The notes beneath the pieces are model-generated. The model saw nothing but the letters and a program-made list of their open reading frames with translations, was not told where the DNA came from and searched no databases. A stretch of DNA of 8,016 bases from Clostridium sp. UBA5530 (GTDB lineage: Bacteria; Bacillota; Clostridia; Clostridiales; Clostridiaceae). The position numbers and the translations under genes are program-made. Below are positions 1 through 5,729 of this stretch, one piece after another; position 1 is the stretch's first letter; each line of letters starts with the position of its first letter. The DNA lies in assembly GCA_002423705.1 (NCBI GenBank), contig DINW01000024.1, positions 4,800 through 12,815 of the forward strand, in the 5' to 3' direction.

Positions 1-1544
1 GCTCTATAGTAAGCTCTTTCTTCTGGGACTATCATAGATAAGGCATCTACTATATCACCATTTAATAATATATCCAGTTTTACAAGCTTAGTTTCTTTAT
101 AGCCTTTTAACTCATAATCTAAAGATGCATATCCCTTAGTTCTTGACTTTAGAGCATCAAAGAAATCATAAATTATTTCATTTAAAGGCATTTCATAGTT
201 TACTACTGCTCTTGTAGTTTCTATATACTGCATATCTATATAAGTTCCTCTTTTATTTTGGCATAATTCCATAACTGCTCCTACAAAGTCCGTTGGAGTT
301 ATTATAGATGCCTTTACTATAGGTTCTTCCATATAGTCTATCTCTGCAGCTGGTGGAAGATTTGTTGGATTTGTTATCTCAATAACGGTGCCATCAGTTT
401 TAGTAACCTTATATATAACCGATGGAGCTGTTGTTATGATATCCAAATTAAATTCTCTTTCTATTCTCTCTTGAATTATTTCCATATGCAAAAGTCCTAG
501 AAATCCACATCTAAAGCCAAAACCTAATGCTAAAGATGTTTCTGGCTCAAAAGCAAGAGACGCATCGTTTAATTGTAGTTTTTCTAGAGCTTCCTTAAGC
601 TCTTCATATTTCGCTCCATCCACAGGGTAAATACCACTATAAACCATAGGTACAGCTGGTCTATATCCTGCCAAAGGTTTCTCTGCACCTTTCTTAGCAT
701 CTGTTATGGTGTCTCCTACTCTAGCGTCTCTAACATTTTTTATAGAAGCAGTTATATACCCAACATCTCCTGCTCTAAGTTGTCCTATTGGTAAAAAGTT
801 AGGAGAGAATACACCTACCTCTGTAACCTCATAGGTTTTATTAGTAGACATAAGTTTTATCTCTGTTCCCACTTTTACATTTCCCTCTTTAACTCTTACA
901 TAGGATACAACTCCCTTATAAGAGTCATAATAAGAATCAAATATAAGAGCTCTTAAAGGAGCTTCTTCGTCACCATCTGGACAAGGTACCTTCTCCACCA
1001 CTGCCTCTAATACATCTTCTATATTTAATCCAGTTTTAGCTGAAATAGCTGGAGCATCTTGGGCTTCTATACCTATTACATCCTCTATTTCTTCTTTAAC
1101 CTCATCCACCCTTGCTGATGGTAAGTCTATTTTATTTATAACCGGCACTATTTCCAAATCATGGTCTAAAGCTAAATAGCAATTAGCTAAGGTTTGAGCC
1201 TGAATACCTTGGGTTGCATCCACTACTAATATAGCACCTTCGCAGGCTGCAAGACTTCTAGATACTTCATAGTTAAAGTCTACATGGCCTGGAGTATCTA
1301 TCAAATTTAATATGTACTCCTTATTATCCTTCTGTCTTCTATATATAAGCCTTACTGCCTGTGACTTTATAGTTATTCCTCTTTCCCTTTCTAATTCCAT
1401 ATTATCAAGAACCTGTGAATCCATCTCTCTTTGTGTTAGGGTTCCTGTAGCTTCTATCAATCTATCTGCAAGTGTTGATTTACCATGATCAATATGGGCA
1501 ACTATAGAAAAATTTCTTATGTATTTTTGTCTTTCACTGGTCAT
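1..1544 (-). CDS. lepA: Elongation factor 4 (LepA), 3' end outside window
   Basis: Ribosome-bound translational GTPase, EF4/LepA, linked to back-translocation, stalled ribosomes and 30S maturation. The window holds the first 514 codons; family members are about 600 residues, so the C-terminal part, including most of the LepA-specific C-terminal domain, is missing at the window edge. Visible G motifs: G1 AHIDHGKST at residues 16-24, RGITI at 55-59 (switch I), DTPGH at 83-87 (G3) and NKVD at 137-140 (G4). The domain II region follows, then LGFGFRCGFLGLLHMEI, which is typical of LepA and separates it from EF-G, TetM and TypA. The ATG at 1542-1544 is chosen because GGGGGTG (1550-1556 on the complement) sits 5 bases upstream and the protein then begins MTSERQKYIRNFSIVAHIDH, the usual LepA N-terminus. 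It has its own promoter and follows spoIIP and a small membrane gene, as in B. subtilis. The reading frame is intact throughout the window. Confidence 0.97.
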   Translation of the reverse strand, partial: MTSERQKYIRNFSIVAHIDHGKSTLADRLIEATGTLTQREMDSQVLDNMELERERGITIKSQAVRLIYRRQKDNKEYILNLIDTPGHVDFNYEVSRSLAACEGAILVVDATQGIQAQTLANCYLALDHDLEIVPVINKIDLPSARVDEVKEEIEDVIGIEAQDAPAISAKTGLNIEDVLEAVVEKVPCPDGDEEAPLRALIFDSYYDSYKGVVSYVRVKEGNVKVGTEIKLMSTNKTYEVTEVGVFSPNFLPIGQLRAGDVGYITASIKNVRDARVGDTITDAKKGAEKPLAGYRPAVPMVYSGIYPVDGAKYEELKEALEKLQLNDASLAFEPETSLALGFGFRCGFLGLLHMEIIQERIEREFNLDIITTAPSVIYKVTKTDGTVIEITNPTNLPPAAEIDYMEEPIVKASIITPTDFVGAVMELCQNKRGTYIDMQYIETTRAVVNYEMPLNEIIYDFFDALKSRTKGYASLDYELKGYKETKLVKLDILLNGDIVDALSMIVPEERAYYR

Positions 1545-1578
1545 TACTTCACCCCCGTAACCTAATAAATCAAGGTAA

Positions 1579-1609
1579 ATTATATCACAAACTCCCCAAG
1601 GTATGTCAA
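1579..1609 (-). promoter_or_regulatory. Probable sigma-A promoter of lepA
   Basis: On the minus strand a perfect TTGACA (complement of 1604-1609) is followed by a perfect TATAAT (complement of 1579-1584). The spacer is 19 bases, longer than the preferred 17. A TG one base upstream of the -10 (TGATATAAT) makes it an extended -10 promoter, which could compensate for the long spacer. Initiation would fall near 1570-1573, about 27 bases before the lepA start codon. It lets lepA be expressed in vegetative cells independently of the sporulation genes upstream. Confidence 0.75.
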
Positions 1610-1660
1610 TAAATTAATAATTCTACTAAAAATTATAACAATCATTAATATAATAAAATT

Positions 1661-2017
1661 TTATTTTAAAAAAATATTTTTCACATATTCCTTTAAGGAA
1701 TCCATATTAACCTGAAAATTTTCCTTTGCCTCCTTAGCCATACCTTCCTTAAAAATTATATTATAGTTTTTAAAAGCTATTTTTAAATTAAAGGGATTTT
1801 TATCGTAGTAAATCTTCATAAAACTTTTATCTTCGTCTCTCAAGAATAATTTACTGTACCCATTGTCATCTATTAAACTTTCTGTAGCATTCTTAGTTTC
1901 TTCTAAATATTTATTTTTATTAGTCATATCTATGTTTATAAATACTATGCAATATATTGTTAAAGTTAAAGCTACTAAAAATACAATAGCCCATTTCATT
2001 TTTTTTAATAATTTCAT
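1661..2017 (-). CDS. Small single-pass membrane protein of unknown function (yqxA position)
   Basis: A 118-residue protein that I do not recognise by sequence. It starts with basic residues (MKLLKKMKW), followed by one hydrophobic segment at about residues 9-27 (AIVFLVALTLTIYCIVFIN). The remaining ~90 residues are lysine- and asparagine-rich and presumably lie outside the membrane. No cysteine pairs or catalytic motif are evident. The ATG at 2015-2017 is preferred over an in-frame GTG 10 codons upstream because AGGGGTG (complement of 2027-2033) lies 9 bases before it. The gene sits between spoIIP and lepA, where B. subtilis has yqxA, also a small protein of roughly 110 residues with an N-terminal hydrophobic segment. 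That supports positional equivalence only; homology is not shown. It is 66 bases downstream of spoIIP on the same strand, so it may be co-transcribed and have a sporulation-related role, which is inference. Confidence 0.72.
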   Translation of the reverse strand: MKLLKKMKWAIVFLVALTLTIYCIVFINIDMTNKNKYLEETKNATESLIDDNGYSKLFLRDEDKSFMKIYYDKNPFNLKIAFKNYNIIFKEGMAKEAKENFQVNMDSLKEYVKNIFLK

Positions 2018-2032
2018 AATAAAAGACACCCC

Positions 2033-2052
2033 TATAAGTAAAATCACTTATA
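2033..2052 (-). repeat. Short hairpin between spoIIP and the small membrane gene
   Basis: A perfect 7-bp inverted repeat, TATAAGT / ACTTATA, with a 6-base loop. On the minus strand its 3' arm directly abuts the GGGGTG ribosome binding site of the small gene at 1661-2017. No U-run follows, so it is a poor intrinsic terminator. It could be an mRNA-end or translation-modulating hairpin in a gpr-spoIIP-small-gene transcript, or simply AT-rich chance. Confidence 0.35.
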
Positions 2053-2083
2053 ATGATGCCCACTATTATACATTATATTCAAG

Positions 2084-3142
2084 TTACTTTTTTCTATTTA
2101 ATTCTTCTGCAATCAATCTAGCCACTATTTTTGCTGTATTCTTAGCTTCATCTAAAGTATTGTTCTCTGTTCCCATTTCGATAAGAATTACATTATCTCT
2201 TAAGTCTTGATTAAAATGATAACTTCCATGATTATACCACCATATATAATCATTTGTAGGCGTCTGTCTCATTGCTCCCGGATATAATTTATTGGCTGTA
2301 GCTATCATTCTATCTACAAGAGGTTTATTGTTACCATAATTATTTCTATCTTTTGAAATTACAAACATAAATCTAGCAACTTTTTGCTCATTAACAGTGG
2401 CCGTCACACTTTCCTTACTACCTCCTGAATCTCTATGAAGGTCTATTATCAATTTGAAATCTCCATACTTCTTTAAATAGTTTTCCACTGTAGCCCGTGA
2501 CCTTTTATAACTTAGAGTATACATATCATTATGAAGGGTTGTGTCATGAATTACAGAAATCCCATACTTATCTTGAAGTTCACTCGCAACCACATCCCCT
2601 ACTGCCACTATATTTGTACTATTGTCTTTAGAATCTGCACTGCCAGGGGCAAAACTTTCCGTGGTATGGGTATGATATATAAGAACCTCTGGTTTGTTAG
2701 GATCTAACTTCTTTTTTAAAGATGAATCCTCTGTATTTATATTGGGTTTTGACTCACTATTTTTAACTACACTTTCATCTTTCACATTAAATGGATCAAA
2801 GTTTATAAGAGGAGCATCTCCATAATTCATGGTTGAAGCTAACATGGGTATCTCTTTTTTTACAATAGATAACGGATTATGTATGTTTATTCCTAGTGCA
2901 TTTAATATATCTTCTTTTAACTTTATTTTATGCTCTGAAACCCCTATATTATTTCCTTGTTCTAGAACTGGAAGACAGTAATTTAGTATGTTTGTATAAA
3001 ATATATTTCCATTACTGCCATTTATAATCTTTCCACCAATATATTTTAATGTTAACATACTTCCTATTATAATGACTATAAATGCTAACATCACCTTAAC
3101 TTTCAAGGTTTTTTCTTCATTTATTCTTTTATAACTAGTCAT
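2084..3142 (-). CDS. spoIIP: Stage II sporulation protein P (peptidoglycan amidase/endopeptidase)
   Basis: SpoIIP acts in the mother-cell membrane with SpoIID and SpoIIM. It cuts peptidoglycan at the septum and around the forespore so that engulfment can proceed. This copy is 352 residues. One N-terminal membrane anchor spans about residues 15-37, a variable linker runs to about 150, and the SpoIIP catalytic domain fills 152-352. Conserved zinc-site-like residues are visible: YHTHTTES with H157, H159 and E162; the second histidine in LIIDLHRDS (H236); and a glutamate in IEMGTENN (E322). The ATG at 3140-3142 is chosen because AGGAGGGG (complement of 3150-3157) is 7 bases upstream. An upstream in-frame ATG at 3158-3160 overlaps that ribosome binding site and is unlikely. 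The gene lies 51 bases downstream of gpr on the same strand, the same pairing as in B. subtilis, so co-transcription is likely. The domain looks complete with no lesions. Confidence 0.95.
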   Translation of the reverse strand: MTSYKRINEEKTLKVKVMLAFIVIIIGSMLTLKYIGGKIINGSNGNIFYTNILNYCLPVLEQGNNIGVSEHKIKLKEDILNALGINIHNPLSIVKKEIPMLASTMNYGDAPLINFDPFNVKDESVVKNSESKPNINTEDSSLKKKLDPNKPEVLIYHTHTTESFAPGSADSKDNSTNIVAVGDVVASELQDKYGISVIHDTTLHNDMYTLSYKRSRATVENYLKKYGDFKLIIDLHRDSGGSKESVTATVNEQKVARFMFVISKDRNNYGNNKPLVDRMIATANKLYPGAMRQTPTNDYIWWYNHGSYHFNQDLRDNVILIEMGTENNTLDEAKNTAKIVARLIAEELNRKK

Positions 3143-3193
3143 ATGGCAACCCCTCCTCATATTTTAATATATGAAAACGGATTGCTTTTATGA

Positions 3194-4168
3194 TTAATTC
3201 AAGAACTTATTTATATCCTCCATATCTAATGATGGTTGCAGTGCCACATTAATCCCAGTAGATACTATTTTTGAAATAGAATCTATGGCCGCATCTACAT
3301 CCTTAGGGGTAACTACTAAATCTCCCACATATGGATTTAATAGTTCCTGTATCATTTTAGTTTTTTCTCCTTTATCTAAGGATTTTAGCATGTCATAGAA
3401 CTGTCCTCCTTTAGTAGAATGTTTTATCATTTCATCTATAACTAAGTCTATACTATCACTAGCTATAGTTGCTGCATCTACTACTGTTGGAACCCCTATA
3501 GATATTACTGGTACCCCTACTGTACCTTCATTTATTTCCATACGCCTATTTCCTACTCCTGCTCCTGGGGTTATCCCAGTGTTACTCAATTGAATAGTTC
3601 TATTTACTCTATCTAATCGCCTTGATGCTAAGGCATCTATACATATTATGAAATTTGGCTTTATCTTTGATACTATAGCTTTTATAACCTCCCCTGTTTC
3701 TATTCCCGTTATACCAAGAACTCCAGGAGCTATAGCACAAACAGATGTAACTTCATCATCTATAGTTTCTGGCATAAGAGCCTTTAAATGCCTAGTTATC
3801 ATAAGTTTAGATATAACTTTAGGTCCTAATGCATCTGGAGTCACATTCCAATTTCCTAGTCCCACTACTAAGGACACGGTGTCCTTAGTTATCTTCATCA
3901 TTTCTCCTATATTGTAAGCTAAGGTTCTACTAACCTTATCCATAATCTCTCCATCATATAAGGTTAGTTGTGGCATATGTATAGTGATATATGTTCCCTT
4001 TGGCTTACCCATGTTTTTTGCTCCAACTTCATCTAGTATCTTAACAGTAGTCATATCTATTTCCCCTTGTTTTCCTTGGGAAAATTCTATTCCGTCTGAT
4101 TCCTTTCTATTACTTTCAACATAAAGTTCTCTAGCCTCTAAGGCTAAATCTGTTCTAACATTAAACAA
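3194..4168 (-). CDS. gpr: Germination protease GPR
   Basis: GPR is the spore protease that degrades small acid-soluble spore proteins (SASPs) during germination, freeing DNA and supplying amino acids. It is made in the forespore as a zymogen. The 324-residue product matches the family along its length. It opens with VRTDLALEA, has VVGLGNWNVTPDALGPK with D112 and FIICIDALASR with D178, and carries the long GITPGAGVGNRR / GVPVISIGVPTVVDA blocks. D112 and D178 correspond to the two aspartates proposed as the catalytic pair in the B. megaterium enzyme. I place the start at a TTG (4166-4168) because AAGGGGTG (complement of 4175-4182) lies 6 bases upstream and the product then begins MFNVRTDLA. Alternatives are the in-frame ATG at 4184-4186, with a poor ribosome binding site, and a TTG at 4214-4216. 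The gene is divergent from rpsT and followed by spoIIP. It is shorter than the ~370-residue Bacillus enzymes. Confidence 0.95.
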   Translation of the reverse strand: MFNVRTDLALEARELYVESNRKESDGIEFSQGKQGEIDMTTVKILDEVGAKNMGKPKGTYITIHMPQLTLYDGEIMDKVSRTLAYNIGEMMKITKDTVSLVVGLGNWNVTPDALGPKVISKLMITRHLKALMPETIDDEVTSVCAIAPGVLGITGIETGEVIKAIVSKIKPNFIICIDALASRRLDRVNRTIQLSNTGITPGAGVGNRRMEINEGTVGVPVISIGVPTVVDAATIASDSIDLVIDEMIKHSTKGGQFYDMLKSLDKGEKTKMIQELLNPYVGDLVVTPKDVDAAIDSISKIVSTGINVALQPSLDMEDINKFLN

Positions 4169-4241
4169 TAAAATCACCCCTTGCATTTTCTCTAATACTA
4201 TTTTGTCTATTTTCAAGGGAAATATTACTTAACTTATAATT

Positions 4242-4258
4242 TTTTTATCAGATAAAAA
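4242..4258. repeat. AT-rich dyad between the divergent gpr and rpsT genes
   Basis: TTTTTATC and GATAAAAA form 8-base arms around a single central A, an odd-length near-perfect dyad in the gpr-rpsT intergenic space. It lies 26 bases upstream of the rpsT -35 and 74 bases upstream of the chosen gpr start. The geometry resembles a protein-binding dyad more than an RNA hairpin, since only a 7-bp stem with a 3-base loop is possible. A/T composition makes chance occurrence quite plausible. Confidence 0.25.
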
Positions 4259-4283
4259 TAGCTTTTCATTAGTAAAGAAATAC

Positions 4284-4312
4284 TTGAAGTAATAATGGAA
4301 TAATGATATAAT
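4284..4312 (+). promoter_or_regulatory. Probable sigma-A promoter of rpsT
   Basis: TTGAAG (4284-4289) and a perfect TATAAT (4307-4312) are separated by exactly 17 bases, close to the vegetative consensus. Transcription would begin near 4318-4320, giving a leader of about 70 bases before the S20 start codon. This fits the growth-linked expression expected of a ribosomal protein gene. Confidence 0.85.
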
Positions 4313-4331
4313 AGCATTTGTTAAAAGTGAA

Positions 4332-4382
4332 CTCGTATGCAGATTCCCCAAACTGCGAGGCCCTATAAAATTGAAGGGGGTG
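4332..4382 (+). promoter_or_regulatory. Foldable 5' leader of rpsT, possible autoregulatory element
   Basis: The leader can form a hairpin in which CTCG (4332-4335) pairs with CGAG (4356-4359) and CAG (4340-4342) with CTG (4353-4355), with TATG bulged out and a 10-base loop. The loop contains CCCC (4346-4349), and CCCT follows at 4361-4364. Both are complementary to the ribosome binding site AAGGGGGTG (4374-4382), so either a pseudoknot or a small hairpin could mask it. In E. coli, S20 represses its own translation; no Firmicute S20 leader is known to me, so the regulatory role is inference. Confidence 0.35.
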
Positions 4383-4390
4383 AATTGAAA

Positions 4391-4657
4391 ATGGCAAACA
4401 TTAAATCAGCTAAGAAAAGAATAAAAGTTACTGAAGCAAAGACTTTACAAAACAAAATGATAAAGTCTGCTCTTAAAACTACTATAAAGAAATTCGAAGC
4501 TGCTATAGCTTCAAACAATCAAGAAGAGGCTAAAGTTGCTTTCAATGGTGCAGTTAAAGCTTTAGACATGGCTGCTTCTAAGGGAGTAGTACATATGAAT
4601 ATGGCTGCAAGAAAGAAATCTAGACTAGCTGCAAAGTTAAACGCATTAAATGCATAA
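4391..4657 (+). CDS. rpsT: 30S ribosomal protein S20
   Basis: S20 is a primary binding protein of the small subunit that contacts 16S rRNA helices as three long alpha helices and aids 30S assembly. The 88-residue product has the family length and composition: a very basic N-terminus MANIKSAKKRIKV, the segment KSALKTTIKKFEAAI, and the near-terminal GVVHMNMAARKKSRLAAKLN, typical of bacterial S20 (usually H.N.AARKKSRL). The ATG at 4391 is preceded 8 bases upstream by AAGGGGGTG. An in-frame ATG at 4337 falls inside the leader hairpin and would add 18 non-conserved residues, so it is rejected. The gene is alone on the plus strand, divergent from gpr and convergent with holA, as I recall for B. subtilis. 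It has its own promoter and terminator. Confidence 0.98.
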   Translation: MANIKSAKKRIKVTEAKTLQNKMIKSALKTTIKKFEAAIASNNQEEAKVAFNGAVKALDMAASKGVVHMNMAARKKSRLAAKLNALNA

Positions 4658-4694
4658 TAAATAAACCGGTATTTATACCGGTTATTTATTTTTT
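4656..4694 (+). terminator. Intrinsic terminator of rpsT, possibly serving holA too
   Basis: AATAAATAA (4656-4664) pairs with TTATTTATT (4682-4690). Past one bulged A, CCGGTA (4666-4671) pairs with TACCGG (4676-4681) around a 4-base loop. A run of six T residues (4689-4694) ends it in the rpsT direction. The stem overlaps the end of the rpsT stop codon, and the holA stop is only 4 bases beyond. Read on the minus strand the stem is the same but the U-run is interrupted, so termination of holA here would be weaker. Confidence 0.88.
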
Positions 4695-4697
4695 CGC

Positions 4698-5729
4698 TTA
4701 TCCAGCTATATTTGCACTTCTAATCAAAAGCATCTCTAATGCTAGTTTATTACTGAGGGCTGATGATTTCATCATTTTATCCATCTCTTCACAAATCCGC
4801 AAAGACTCTTTAATTTTTTTATAAGAAAATTTTCTTCCTTGGTCCATAATTTTCTTAGCAATATATTTATTTATTCCGTATGCCTTTTCAAACTCCTCAT
4901 TGCTTTGTCTATTGTCTAATGCTACCTTTCCTTTTAAAAGCAAATCAAATTGCCTTTCAATCATATACAGTATATTGATTTCATTTATTCCTCTAAATAT
5001 TAGGTCATTCATAAGTAGAATTGCTCTTTCTACCTTTCCTTGAGAAATAGCATCTACCAAATCAAATATATCTTCAGTTCCAGAGATATTTAAAAGCTTC
5101 TTTATATCATCCTTTTTTATCTTTCTTCCGTCACAATAACTTACTATCTTATCTATGTCATTTTCTATTATATTTAAATCTTTGCTGGAATAGTCACAAA
5201 AATATTGAAGCTCTACTTTTCCTATTTCCACTCCTTTGTCTTTAAACAAATCTCCAACTCTTTTGTAAAGCCTATCTCCTTTTAATTCTTCCACCTTAAC
5301 TAGGCATATATCACCCTTTAAGTTATCCAAAGCTCTATTTTTTTCCCTTTTATCATTAAAAACATAATAAGCTATTATGATGCAATGGCTAGGACAATTT
5401 TTCATATATTCTATTAATTCCTTAAAATCCTTTTTATCCTTCTCTTTGCCCTTCTCTCTAAATAACTCTGCCCTATAAAGAACCATAATTTTTCTTTCAC
5501 TCATAAAAGGTAAGTTTTCTGCATTTTCCTTAAATTTCTCTAAATTAAGATTAGCCCCATCTACTTTAAAAAGATTTAATTCTTTCATAGATCCTGCAAG
5601 GGCAACTTCTATTATCTCTTCTATTGATTCCCTAATCTGCTTTTCATCTATGCCATAAAGTATATAAGATTTTTCTACCTTACCATTTTTTAAATCCTTA
5701 TATAGCTGATCTGTTGACACATGGCTCAC
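4698..5729 (-). CDS. holA: DNA polymerase III delta subunit
   Basis: The delta subunit of the clamp loader opens the beta sliding clamp and hands it to primed DNA, working with the DnaX and delta-prime subunits. At 343 residues it has the normal length. The N-terminal AAA+-like region begins with SYILYGIDEKQIRESI (residues 21-36), the HolA counterpart of a degenerate nucleotide-binding loop. LPFMSERKIMVL (72-83) is the usual LPFFSERR-type motif of the family. The helical C-terminal collar region carries EDIFDLVDAISQGKVERA and LLKGKVAL. The start is a GTG (5727-5729) that overlaps the comEC stop as GTGA, with GAGGG (complement of 5736-5740) 6 bases upstream inside comEC, so translational coupling is likely. 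It ends head-to-head with rpsT at the shared terminator. It corresponds to B. subtilis yqeN. Confidence 0.95.
   Translation of the reverse strand: MSHVSTDQLYKDLKNGKVEKSYILYGIDEKQIRESIEEIIEVALAGSMKELNLFKVDGANLNLEKFKENAENLPFMSERKIMVLYRAELFREKGKEKDKKDFKELIEYMKNCPSHCIIIAYYVFNDKREKNRALDNLKGDICLVKVEELKGDRLYKRVGDLFKDKGVEIGKVELQYFCDYSSKDLNIIENDIDKIVSYCDGRKIKKDDIKKLLNISGTEDIFDLVDAISQGKVERAILLMNDLIFRGINEINILYMIERQFDLLLKGKVALDNRQSNEEFEKAYGINKYIAKKIMDQGRKFSYKKIKESLRICEEMDKMMKSSALSNKLALEMLLIRSANIAG

Noticed and set aside
1863..2210. Plus-strand open frame of about 115 codons across the small membrane gene and the end of spoIIP
   Set aside because: It is antisense to two genes with good ribosome binding sites, has no ribosome binding site of its own and no recognisable protein features.
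3648..3917. Plus-strand open frame of 89 codons inside gpr
   Set aside because: It is an antisense shadow of the highly conserved GPR core with no start signals.
4200..4330. Forespore (sigma-F/sigma-G type) promoter for gpr
   Set aside because: A forespore promoter is expected from biology, but I found no well-spaced match to the GNATA and CATNNTA type elements on the minus strand that I could defend by eye.
4337..4390. N-terminal extension of S20 from an in-frame upstream ATG
   Set aside because: The extra residues are not part of the S20 family, the ATG lies in the leader hairpin, and the strong ribosome binding site points to 4391.
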